DNA of 64,000 bases from Calvatia gigantea (lineage: Eukaryota > Basidiomycota > Agaricomycetes > Agaricales > Lycoperdaceae). The position numbers and the translations under genes are program-made. Positions 32,389 to 42,689 of the stretch are shown piece after piece (position 1 is the first letter of the stretch; each line of letters starts with the position of its first letter). The notes under the pieces were generated by a model. It did not search any database, was not told the origin of the DNA, and was given only the letters and a program-made list of their open reading frames with translations. The stretch covers positions 2,728,001-2,792,000 of the forward strand of contig JACAAK010000003.1 in assembly GCA_025093985.1 (NCBI GenBank), written 5' to 3'.

Positions 32389-33535
32389 AAGACCGGAGTG
32401 AAGGCTATATCTGATCTTCAAATATTTTGCGTGTATGCCTGCGTTATATCACATTATCTGGCTGCGGTTTATTACTACCATCATATGAAATACGGCTTCT
32501 CGCCCATCCCTTTTTCTCTTGTAAAGATACAGTCGCGGACAGCCAAATATGACAACTCGAACACTGATTGCCGTCAAGGTCCCTGACCCAAATTTCGTGC
32601 TAATCCGGACTCTAATAGACAAAAGCAACCAGAACACATATTTTTCGAAATTTTATATGCAAATCTTATTTGGCCAGGTTTTTTCGAAATTTCAACGCAA
32701 CATTAAAGGTGCATTGTGAGTTTGTTGAACAACGGAAATCAATTAAAGGTGGCATCAAGAGTGCTCGATGTGTTTTCTTCTTTCGGACACCCAACCAGTT
32801 AAACCGCCATGAAATGTGCCAGGTCCGGGTGTCACGAGGGCCGTTGGCATCGTGCTATTTCTCGAAAACCTCGATGGCACGCCCGACTTGTTTGACGACT
32901 AACCGGTCCATATCCCACCATGTGTCCCCATTTGCCCCTGGATAGATGAGGGCCTTGTCGGTTTTCGTATTTCGTATCCCACACCTTTGGTGCATAGGGT
33001 CGGGTGAGTATGGTGGGAACAAAATAAACAAAGCCAAATAATCAGTTCTCAGTTTTGATGGAGTACAGGACGAAATCTGGGAACCTTTTTTTATGCTCGC
33101 ACGTCACATTTGCATTCTTGTAACACAAATATAAGTTATACATAGTCATGTAGAATATTTCTTTGTCCCTTGGCAGTCAATTTTCTTATATAATTAAGTG
33201 GCCAAATTTTTGGGAACCAACAGATCCTAAACATGAAGACATCGCAATGTGCTCGTGTAAATATACTCAGTTAAATGTCTAATGGTGTTTTCTGGCGTTT
33301 TTTGGTGAAGAAGTCTAGTTGTGGTGGCAACAAGAATGGACTATTAAAGTTGTCGTGTTTGGCTGTCCGCGACTGTTTGTATGGAGGAACGGAGTTCGCA
33401 TCTTTTTCCAAAATCGTCCTCGGTGGCTCCTCTCTTAGATATATTCCCACGCTGCTGAAGTAATGGGTCAAATTTGGGACTCCCCCCAAACGCGGCATTG
33501 TTCCACTCCAGCGCGTCTGCAATTCCAGGACCAGC
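32389..33535. other. 1.15 kb AT-rich intergenic region
   Basis: No supportable gene. It is AT-rich, with TTTTTCGAAATTT occurring twice (around 32642 and 32685), about 43 bp apart. Short open frames on both strands lack family motifs. Part of it may be a worn-out mobile element, but I see no terminal repeats or transposase motif. Confidence 0.45.
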
Positions 33536-34533
33536 ATGAAACATGGAGTGGCATTTCGCAAGTTCTCGAGGACGTCCTCACATCGAATGTTGATGCTTAG
33601 GTGAGTCCTTCATGACTCCTTTGTAACATCCCGCTGAGCTGGGTTCCAGGAATTTAGTTACCTCACTGTTCGAACATGAGCAGATTCGGACAACGCTGCC
33701 TAAAGCACGAGATACCGCCAGATTGGCAGAGAAGGTGATTCCAGACACCTTTGGCTTTTGAACGTTGAATAACGCTTGTAATAGATTATTTCTCTCGGCA
33801 AGAAGAACACGAACGCATCATATTCCAATGCATCCTCTTTCCTACTTAAACAAGACCTCCTTCCAAAAGTCTTTGGAACACTAGCACAACGCTATGCTGA
33901 CCGCCCTGGTGGTTATACCCGTATCCACAAGTTCGGGAACCGTAAAGGTGACAATGCGCCTGAAGCAATCGTCGAGTTAGTCGACAACCCTCGAGACCTC
34001 CGCTGGGAGATGACCGCACGAGCAGTTGGATGGGACATTTTGAGGAAGAAACTTGTCGGAACGAAGCCCTCCAGTCTCGTCAATGATCCCCATGCAGACG
34101 TGCAACAAATTCTGAAAGCAGAAGCTCGGCTATCCTCCAGGTCGCGTCACGGCCTCTTACGGGAGAAGACGCGGTGGAATCTCCAGAAGCTTTTTAAGTA
34201 TAGGAATCCAGGTGCAGTTGGGGAGATTGCTGAGAAGGCCACACGTCATATAGTGCGTGATCACCGTCCACGGTGTTGTTGTCTGAAATACCTAGGTCTC
34301 TTTAGGACCAACTTTTGGCTACCCCAGTGGCCTACAAAACGCTTCACGAAGAAGTTAAGACTGACAAGCCCCAGAGACTTCCTCCAAGATTACATGCTGG
34401 TCAACTTGTCCCTGGGGAGAAACGATCTGCAATCCAACTCGCACATGGAAAACTCAGTCCGACACGATCTTTGCCTGGCGGTCCTCTTCTCACAATGAAA
34501 AGCGTTTTTGGACGAAAGTATAAGACAGTGTGA
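33536..34533 (+). CDS. MRPL8: Mitochondrial large-subunit ribosomal protein bL17m
   Basis: It starts [20 protein letters not shown], joins [20 protein letters not shown] and DTARLAEK (the bL17 core), and then [20 protein letters not shown]. The L17 signature continues as [20 protein letters not shown] and [17 protein letters not shown], then IVELVDNP. As in other fungal bL17m proteins there is a long C-terminal extension ([15 protein letters not shown], then [19 protein letters not shown]), ending at TGA 34531-34533. Bacterial bL17 stops shortly after ELVD. All joins are in frame. The 3' end faces that of the AIM6-like gene with only 28 bp between the stop codons. Confidence 0.9.
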
Positions 34534-34561
34534 TTTCACTCATATACATTACTACATATAA

Positions 34562-35722
34562 CTAGAATTTACTAGCCGCTACAAGGTCATCCGCATTTAG
34601 CCAATCTGCTCCGCTGTTCACCAGCTGCTGCCAGATTTTGTCCCTTGCAAAGATCGGCCATCCTGGCGTATCCCAAAACCTCGCTTTAATCCTAAGGCTA
34701 TGTGCAGCCTTGATCAATTTCTCTATAGTTTGTTGTTGTGCGTCTGTAATGTCATTAATACCGTTCCATCCCACTGTTACTGCGAAACTAGTGCTCGCGA
34801 TCGGCGCTATATTGGGTGACCAGGTTGTATTTCCTGACGTGCCTAGGTCAGGCAGAAGGGCATCAAAGAAGTAGTCCCTGGGTTCAAGGGCTAGAACGCT
34901 ATCCAGAGGCGTATTTCCTGTTCCAACTACGGTGACCGCGGATGTTGTGAGGACACCATTTTTGAAAGTGGTTAGATAGCCCCTCGATCGCAATGGCTCG
35001 AGACTGCGAAAGATAAACGGCATGGCACTGATGAAACGGGGTCAACAGATATTCTCTGGAATTATTCGCAATCGCTCACCTTGCCCCATCCGTCTTAATA
35101 TCAACCAACAGTTGCAATGGAGCACCGCTCGAAGTGTCGAACAAACCGCTATGTACCGAATTGTGAGCTCAGAGTTGTGGGTCCTGTAAGAACCGGTATA
35201 CTTAGGTTTAGTCAAATTTGCCGCATCAGTGAAAGCATTCTTGGGGTTTTGCTGATCGAGCATGCAGAGCAGGGGTTGAATATACAACGAATCCAACGTC
35301 CTTTGCTTTCCCAATGCAGCAGGCTCGTGGCCGACCTATTCAGGTCAATTCAATCACCTTGGCCGGAATGGATGGAAGACCAGAGACCGAAATGACTGAC
35401 AAGAAGTTGCTCATCAACCAACCAAACGTCCGCTTCAACACTTGCAACACCGAGGCTCACAGCCGTCAACAATGGCACATCCCGCCAATCTCATAGACGT
35501 GTTTGGCTTAGCTATCGTTGCAAGAATGGTAATGGGATACTCACAGTCGTTATGTGAATGAATGGCCTTGGGTACAATTCCTTGTGTGAGCTGCGTCGGG
35601 TACTGAAGAAGCTTGGAATTGCTCGATTCGAGGTGTGCAATCTCTTGGAGTATACTGGGCTTGGCAAATGCAACACCTGCACAACCTCCCAAGAGCAAGA
35701 GGGGAACGCTATAAGTGAGCAT
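34562..35722 (-). CDS. AIM6: AIM6-like PLC-type phosphodiesterase family protein
   Basis: A glycerophosphodiester-like TIM-barrel fold of the yeast Aim6 (altered inheritance of mitochondria 6) group; its reaction is unknown. The N-terminus MLTYSVPLLLLGGCAGVAFA is a signal peptide. The catalytic-type HSHNDYWR (Asp/Tyr codons joined across a GT-AG intron) is followed by TAVSLGVASVEADVWLVDEQ with acidic Glu/Asp, VGHEPAA and RTLDSLYIQPLL. The C-terminal half has FDTSSGAPLQLLVDIKTDGA, SLEPLRSRGYLTTFKNG, FWDTPGWPIFARDKIWQQL and SGADWLNADDL, ending at TAG 34562-34564. The joins are intact and no damage was seen. Confidence 0.87.
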
Positions 35723-36322
35723 GATGAAAGCAGCAACAAGTGTCCTTCAAGTGTTCTTCATCCCACAACGAATCTACGAGCTTTATGTATCTCCCTGTAG
35801 CCATAAACAGCCTCAGAAGCAATTATCAAAATCAGATTCCACGTTCCCAGAGGGCTGATATTGGTGCAGATGGGATGCTAACGTGCATTGCAAGTCGGGG
35901 CACCTAAGTCAATTCCATGGGAGCGCCGATGTCCCCTATGGATACGGATAACGACACGAGATACCGCGAGTTAACTCCCATTGGAAATTTCACCTACTAG
36001 TAACACAATCCTATCGCACGTGTGACCTGGGACGACTCAAAGGTTCAATTAGGCTTCGAAAAGAGAACTCACCGCTGCTCTTGTAGGAACCCTGCAGAGG
36101 AAGTTGGGTGTGGGATCGGTTCGTTTTTAGCGGCGTGCAGGACGAAAATAGATCACAATAAGCAACATGAGTAGGCTAATTATTTGGCTTGGTATACATT
36201 TGCGCCCAGGATATGCTACACCAAAACTTTAACCTGGGGAGGTGAGAATCAGTGCAATGACCAAAAGACCCACTTACGAATGTCATTTCCTCTTACAACA
36301 TCCTTAGGTGGTTTTTATCGAA
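35723..36322. other. Intergenic, nothing recognised
   Basis: About 600 bp upstream of the AIM6-like gene and downstream of a small minus-strand gene. Mixed sequence with several short open frames; none has a family motif or a believable splice pattern. Confidence 0.45.
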
Positions 36323-36728
36323 TCATGACTCACTCCAGACAGATATCCGGAAGTCTCTAAAGAGGCCGTCCACCCTCACACCATTTTCCGGCAATGCATT
36401 GTCGGAGGGTGTTGAAACTATGCCCGAAAGCACGTGGGATAATTGGCACCGTGTGTTTCGCCATGTCCTGGCGCTGCTGAAATGTCAGCGTGCGTAAAGG
36501 ATAGGAAAACGAGATGCACGTTATGCTGACAACCCGAGTACGCATTTTGACTGCGTACCTATAAGACGAACCGGATTCGAGGACAAGGGTGACTGACTCC
36601 GACGCGTTGAGTAGAACGGCAGTACCGCTTCCCCTCCCGTAATCGCGGAGCATTTGGATGGTTGCGGACTCCTGGGTATCGTTTGTGAACTCAAGGAGTA
36701 CGTCATAACTGTCGCAGAGCGAAGGCAT
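36323..36728 (-). CDS. Small conserved protein of unknown function
   Basis: Two exons. The first (ATG at 36726-36728) gives MPSLCDSYDVLLEFTNDTQE and VTLVLESGSSYR. An 84-bp intron (GTACGC...TTTCAG) leads to SARTWRNTRCQL, and the frame ends DFRISVWSES at TGA 36323-36325. Total about 107 residues. The make-up (short beta-prone segments, then T-W-R and V-W) resembles small hypothetical proteins widespread in mushrooms, but I cannot name a family. If the intron is not removed, the first exon runs on to a different stop at 36357. No signal peptide or membrane helix. Flanked by about 600-750 bp of empty DNA on each side. Confidence 0.5.
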
Positions 36729-37479
36729 TTCAGGAGAAATGAAGGGTTGATCTTTCCTTGAATCTTGAAGGTGGCGTTGTGGTAAAGGAACAGGATTTAA
36801 GCTGGATGGTCAGCCCGAGTAGGGAATGAGGTTGATAAGCAAAGAGAAAGAAGCTTCTGCGAGTAGATATAGCCCATGTGTAGATTAGACACGACATGAA
36901 GAACACGGATGACAATTGTGGCCGAGAACCAGTGTCTTAAGCGGCCGTGAGCCAGGGACAACCGGGCTGGCAGGAACTTAGTGGTTACCACGTTTGGTTT
37001 ATTGTCTTCAGTTGGAGAAGAACATTGTCGAAGGAGCGTGTCCCAAAAAAGGCAACTGTGGACTTAAAGTGAGTTCCGATGTGGGCCAAAAGCTTCGGGT
37101 TCTTTGTGAAGCGTGCTTAAACAACGAGGCGCCACCCCAGAGCACGCAGTTTGCGATTGTCCACTGTCCTCGGTTACTTCATTCTCTAACCTTACAGCCC
37201 TTCGTTTACCCTAATGGTCAGATTGCCGTTAACTCGCGCTTTCATTGATATAAAGTTACTTATGATGTTAGCAAATCATCCGATATGTCTAATTCACTGA
37301 ATTTGGCTAGTAATGCATAACTATCCGAAGGTCTAACAAACCAGCCGGGAAGCCAATAGAAAGGGAGTTAACATAGTTATACATGACTCGAGTCCGTGAG
37401 CTAGAAAGAACAATCAAGAGTGGGAAGATTGATAGGGAACGGGGAACACTGGGAAATGAATCGGACTGAAAATTATCCT
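36729..37479. other. 751 bp intergenic, nothing recognised
   Basis: It lies between two minus-strand genes. Short open frames at 36994-37248 (+) and 36730-36991 (-) have no conserved motif. It probably carries the promoter of the small unknown gene and the 3' end of the MARVEL gene. Confidence 0.45.
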
Positions 37480-38508
37480 TCAAATCAATCCGCCTGTGTG
37501 CGCAGGCCTTGTCTGGTAGGAACTTTGATAATAATCATCGTTAGAGTTGGTGGCAGGTAGCGGTGGCCGGGAGGCAGGGTAGCCGCTGTCTAATTTCTCA
37601 TCTGGCGCATTGTAGTAGGATGATTTGTAGCCATAGTCATTGGATAGACTATCGTCCGGATGTTGGTAAGGCTGGTTGAGGATATCCGAGGCACTGGCGC
37701 TGCTAATTTGTCGCAAATGTTGGTACTGAGCACGGTTCGATTCGAGTGCATCAGGCTCTGTGGACTGCCTAGAATCCCATGGATCGCTGCGGTCGGCCAT
37801 CGGAATAGTGTCTTTGGTCAAAGGATGCGTAGGGTCGTTCGAGACGTCATATTGCTGATGGTCCCTTCGTTGTGAAGAGCCGTAAGAAGACACAACGAAT
37901 AGGAGGTAACCCTACCAAACCAGTAAGTGAGGGTATGGGTATGGATTAAAAGATGTTGTCCCCACCTGGAGAATAGCTAGGAGAACCCATAGACCACCCA
38001 TGATTCCAACATCTACCCACGAAAATATTTCGCACAGGCGTTGCCCTTGGGTTTGTAGTGAATCTTCGGTAAAGAACCTCTGGACACAATTGGATGCTGC
38101 TGTGGAATGGCGGGCAGCGGACACGATGGCCCAGGCAGCTGCGACCGCGAGCGCAGAGCCGAGAATAATGCCATGCAAAGTAGTGTAACGTCGATATAAT
38201 ACGGGCTTTTCCTTTGCTTTCATTAGTCGTTTGGATGAATGAGATGACCGTGCTGCGCACTTTGGCTACACCGATGAAACCGAGAACTTGCAAACCAGCT
38301 GCAACGAAACAGATAATTCCAAGCAGCCAAGGGGCGAATGAGGGAGTAGCAGCGCCGACGACTGGGAGTTATAACTAGTGAATACTCTGGAGGGCTCTTC
38401 GACTTGTAATCAATACGTACTGGAAGGTGTCGCCACTGACAAGGCACCGATCAAGATGCCAGCCACAAATTGTTCAATGAGAGTAGCATAAATTCCCGCA
38501 TTGATCAT
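37480..38508 (-). CDS. MARVEL-like four-helix membrane protein
   Basis: A plasma-membrane or vesicle tetraspan protein. It begins MINAGIYATLIEQFVAGILI. Helices: FAPWLLGIICFVAAGLQVLG, then after an intron RRYTTLHGIILGSALAVAAA, then SWVDVGIMGGLWVLLAILQ, and a short stretch GYLLFVVSSYG. The segment between helices has a Cys-containing loop (NCVQRFF...QRLCE). The cytosolic tail is acidic, Ser/Tyr/Gln-rich (SSQRRDHQQYDVSNDP) and ends HTGGLI at 37480. The layout matches fungal MARVEL proteins that sort membrane cargo. It is divergent from the NPC2-like gene across 411 bp. Confidence 0.75.
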
Positions 38509-38825
38509 AGGTATAGCACAACAACAGTACTCGCGGGGCTTCATCGTGTGGAAGGTGTTGAAGGAAGTGGTGAAGCTGAGCGCAACGGGATGGTTACACG
38601 GGCTGTGTCAAGTCCCCGTGCGCACACCCTAGTTGAGATGTTACGTCATCACAGGAGTCAGCGGTATTCCAACACTATGTTGTTTTACTGAAGAACACAG
38701 ATTTTCTTAAAAATACTGAGCAACAAGAAGACCCGGTTTCTGCAGCCACCACCGATAGTCAATAACAAGTCGTCAAAATAGAGCCTGCCGGCCTAAGGTG
38801 CCCTACCCAAGCAGGCCCCTGACGT

Positions 38826-38844
38826 GTAACATGTGACATGTTAC
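38826..38844. promoter_or_regulatory. Perfect 19-bp palindrome upstream of the NPC2-like gene
   Basis: GTAACATGT-G-ACATGTTAC: two 9-bp arms that are exact reverse complements around a single G. It sits 76-94 bp upstream of the NPC2-like ATG and about 320 bp from the divergent MARVEL start. A palindrome this tight in a promoter suggests a homodimeric regulator site. No factor can be named. Confidence 0.55.
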
Positions 38845-38919
38845 GGACCCAACAGCCAGAAGCACCGAGCTTTAGGTTAACTTGACTCCTACACCTCTCG
38901 TACTTCTGGTCAATCCACC

Positions 38920-39654
38920 ATGCGTGCTTTTACCGCTCTCGCCGTTACTGTCCTCTCCCTCTCCAGTTTCGCTGTTGCGACGCCTCTAGATAGTCAGGTC
39001 ATCTTGCCGAATGACGAGCTTCTTGACGATAAACGCTGGAAATATAGCGTTTGCGGTATGGTAGTTTCCTCATCCAGTTTCCTCCGTCTCATCTCCACGT
39101 ACAGGAGACACCAACGACATCATTCAGATTCAGTCAATTGAGGTGACACCGGATCCACCGCAGCCAGGAAAAGATCTTACCGTCAATGTTAAAGCAACTA
39201 CAACTGGGACCATCGAGGTCCGACTCTGAATTTTCCGTTACTCCGGCCATTAACCACCTATTAACCAGGAGGGCGCATATGCTCTAGTAACCGTGAAGCT
39301 TGGCCGTATCAAAATACTGACAAAGGAGTTCGATTTGTGTGAGGAAGCGTGCGTACCATCTGTCTATCGACCCGCCTTTCATGTCAACATTCACTCCGTC
39401 ATATAGTCGCAACGCAAATACCAGTATTACGTGCCCTGTTGAACCCGGACCGTACGAGGTGCAACATACTGTTGCCCTCCCAAAGGAAGTCCCCCGTGGT
39501 AGGCCCATAAGCGCGCAATTGTTATGTAGATACTGATAGAGTCCCAGCTAAATTCAACGTGCACATTGACGGATACACCGTCGACGAAGAAGACCTACTT
39601 TGCCTAGACCTAGAGGCGGATTTCACATGGAGGTTCCCTCATCGTATCTGGTAA
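38920..39654 (+). CDS. NPC2: NPC2/ML-domain phosphatidylglycerol/phosphatidylinositol (sterol) transfer protein
   Basis: A secreted or vacuolar lipid carrier. Signal peptide MRAFTALAVTVLSLSSFAVA. The mature part begins WKYSVCGD, then IIQIQSIEVTPDPPQPGKDL, the Greek-key core EGAYALVTVKLGRIKIL and FDLCEEARNANTSITCPVEP, then YEVQHTVALPKEVPRAKF and GYTVDEEDLLCLDLEADF. The cysteines fall where ML-domain disulphides are expected. Exons join at C|G, IE|EG, EA|R and R|AK. It ends at TAA 39652-39654 with a short extra tail (TWRFPHRIW). A palindromic element lies 76 bp upstream. Confidence 0.92.
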
Positions 39655-40067
39655 TCAGAGCACTCAGGCTTTCCCAAATGATATCATGGACGCTGTCCGC
39701 ATAATGATCCAATATGGTTAATCAGATTTCAATGCACTATTTTCTCGTCCTGAACTCCAGTAATCAACACTCTTAAGCCTGACACACAACTACCGTGATT
39801 GGTCCGCAAATAGTAGACAAGTCCTACATGCAGTCTAGGACTACGAAGATCAGAAGAAGTTCCTTGACGATGTAACTTATCCCTTGTTGGAGTTCTTTAT
39901 GACAGCATTTTGTCCCACAAAGTAAATAACAGTTTATTCGGGAATAACAGGTTAATATCTAACTTGAGCCACTGTAAACTCTACTTGAACCTCGAAGCTT
40001 GGAACTTGGCGGCATTTCTTTTGATACAAATGTGAGTGGAGTTGGCTTGAAGATAAAGGGATTCTAC
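39655..40067. other. Convergent intergenic region, nothing recognised
   Basis: 413 bp between the stops of the NPC2-like gene (+) and the mannanase (-). It probably holds both polyadenylation regions; no further feature is supported. Confidence 0.45.
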
Positions 40068-42196
40068 TCACTTGAAGAGGTCCCACAACAGCGTTTGATT
40101 GTGGTAGATTGCGAGTCCTATAACCTAGGCATTAATGTCGATTCAATCATAACATAGTTTGACGGACCATCGTTTGGTGAGGCCTAGAAATGAAGTAAGT
40201 ATCAGAGACGTCACAAGGCATATAGAGCTACAAACGTACGCCATCGATGAGGGCGTCTGCGTATTTGATAAGGACGGTTACCTCCACTTTCCTTGAGCCC
40301 ATTCACTCCAAACTGCCAGGGCATGATGCTAATAGGACGTTAGACAGCGAGGTAATATCAGTGTCGGTTCCCCTACCCTCTGCGAGGCATTTGTCAGTAG
40401 GACCCCAGTGTTGTATCAAGGACGACGCACCCGTGCTCAGTTTTAAGTGCCAAATCCACCCATGCTGGGTAAACTGAGGTCTTGTTGTCTGCCGGTTCTC
40501 GTCAGACTTATTGCCACTTCACGCAGAATTGCAGTGCTTACCGAAGCCCGAGACGCCGAATTCTTCGAGTACGACAGGCTTGTTGGCCTTCTTGGCCGCT
40601 GTTCAAAAAGGATATTTCGGTTCAAGTCCGACGATAACAGGGAACAGAGGACACACAGTCTGCATGTTGTTGAATCCAGTCGAGACCCCAAGATGTAATA
40701 GTCCAGTTAGATCCAGGGGTGTCCTATAGAAGTGTCAATGCCGTTGGTCGATGGAGATATAATTCTGAACACAGACCAGAGTGGGATACCTGTATTGGGA
40801 CATTGGATTTGATCTCAAAAATGCGAGAGCTCGGATGCGCTTACCAAAGTTGAGGGTAAATGTGCTAGGTGGGTTTGGGGGGTGGGTATAAAGATAGTGG
40901 AGTGGCAAAGCGGACGCACGTATGTTGCGAAGTCGATGTTCTCTATTTGAAAATCAAGGTCGAAGTCCTCACCAGCTGCAAGTGTGTCAGCAATGGTATC
41001 GAGGACCACCAGGGGAAAAGCACCTTGTCCATTGTAGTTGTAGTCAGAGCTCCAAGCAGGGTCTTTCCAGTAGAAGTGACCCTCTCCTCCTGTGGTGATC
41101 ATGTGGTGGGGATCACTACAGCAAGGCAGGATGTTCGAGTTAGATGACAACTTAGAAGGCGCTGGAAATGTGGACGTACAGGTTGCGAATAAAGCGCGCC
41201 TGTTCCTCATACCAGGTATGAAGGGTATTGGAGCCAGGGACACACTTAGGACCCGCGGGGAGGTCGCCCAAACAGCGGGCCTCATTCATAAGTTCCCAAG
41301 CGAAGACGTTGGGTGAGTGTTTATAGCGGTTGACGATAGTCCGGACGTAGCGTTCTGTCCGTGAAGTCCAGTAAGTAACGAAAAAGCCGCTGGAAAGAGC
41401 GGGGATCGTACGATAAGAAGAAATGATGCGCCTATCTGTGTAGAAGACATCGTGAGTACTGCCTGCACCCGCAATCCCGTTAATGTATAGTTCCATCCCC
41501 TGCCCAGGTCAGAACTTTTGTTGGGTGTTTGACATCATACAAAACTTACGCCATATCCTACCCTGGAATGGTGTTGGTGGCAACAAATTTATTACACAAG
41601 TAAGAAAACTCACCAGTTATTCGTGAACGTCAAGATAAGCTTGATGCCATACTTTCCAGCAGTCTCAACAACGTGGTCCATGCGTTGAAGACCCTGGGGT
41701 CCATCATTTAAAGTCCAATCACCTGAATTCCAAACCTATCACGTTCCGTGAGCAAGTTGATAAAGGGATACCTGCGCCAAGGGAGCTACCTGGTAGTAGG
41801 TCAGGCTGGATTCGAGGGCCCCGGGCAGTTCAGACGCGGTGATGGCATTGAAACCCCAGGTCCGAAGGACCTTAATACCACCAGCTTGCATCTCCTTGAA
41901 TGTTGTCTCAACATCTTGGCGCGTAGTAAGAAGCGGAAGCCACTGGAACATGTTCAAGACCGAAGAACATAGTCGTATTCCAGACACATACGTAAGAATT
42001 CGCTCCCACAAAAGCCTACACCGTCGTCAGTGAACGCGCAAAAAATACGACGGGAAAGGTAGCTCACGAAAGGTTTTCCATCGACTTCAAATTGCCGACC
42101 ATTGGTCGTAGCGAATCCCTTGGGGAGTTTGCTTGGTTTTTTGCCACCAGTCAGAGCAACAATTGCAGCCAACAGGGAGACAAGAGGGAACCGCAT
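40068..42196 (-). CDS. GH5 endo-1,4-beta-mannanase (secreted)
   Basis: Cuts beta-1,4-mannan of plant cell walls. Signal peptide MRFPLVSLLAAIVALTG, then FATTNGRQFEVDGKPF. The TIM barrel includes PLLTTRQDVETTFKEMQAGG, IKVLRTWGFNA, VFAWELMNEARC (acid/base Glu), GGEGHFYWKDP, FDLDFQIENIDFATY and KANKPVVLEEFGVSG (nucleophile Glu). It closes with IMPWQFGVNGLKESG, ASPNDG and LAIYHNQTLLWDLFK at TGA 40068-40070. There are very many short exons. Two frame problems: a likely extra base near 40281-40285 before LIKYADALIDG, and one base missing at the HIYPQL/DTPGSNWT junction. A TATAAA lies 37 bp upstream of the ATG. Confidence 0.87.
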
Positions 42197-42232
42197 GTTT
42201 TCCCGGATCCTCTTTCCACCTGTCCGCCACAC

Positions 42233-42238
42233 TTTATA
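42233..42238 (-). promoter_or_regulatory. TATA box of the mannanase gene
   Basis: TATAAA on the minus strand (in GAGTATAAAGTG), 37 bp upstream of the mannanase ATG. That implies a very short leader. TATA promoters suit inducible secreted hydrolases. Confidence 0.5.
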
Positions 42239-42689
42239 CTCGCGAGTTCCACAGACAGATGGTAAGAATATCTCGGCAGATCATCGGACGCGGAACTTCC
42301 TATGTGGCTTCTTCCTGTGGATACTTTCTTCCTATGCAGGGTGGAGGAAGAGTTATGAACCAATCAGCTTCAGTTAGTCGCGACAAGACTCGGAAGGAGT
42401 GCGCCCTCCAGTTTTTGCCGGAGTTCACAACAGTCGACGTGCGACGTCAGGTGCTCAGGCCCACTATTCTGGCAATTGTTATTTCTGTGAACAGAGTGCG
42501 GATAATGCGCAAGGTATACTGATAGGGAAGCGAGAAGCCGTTACGCCATGCCAATTTCCAAGGTGGAGGATGATCATTTTGATGTTAGGGTGCCGCGCGG
42601 GAAAAAAATTTGGTGAACGGTTTCCAAAATCTAATCGAGTCCGTATGAAAACTTGACTGAACATTTATACCTCTGGTGATATCGAAGGC

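Noticed and set aside
32670..32945. 91-codon plus-strand frame in the AT-rich gap
   Set aside because: Composition and lack of introns or motifs suggest chance; no transposase or reverse-transcriptase signature was found.
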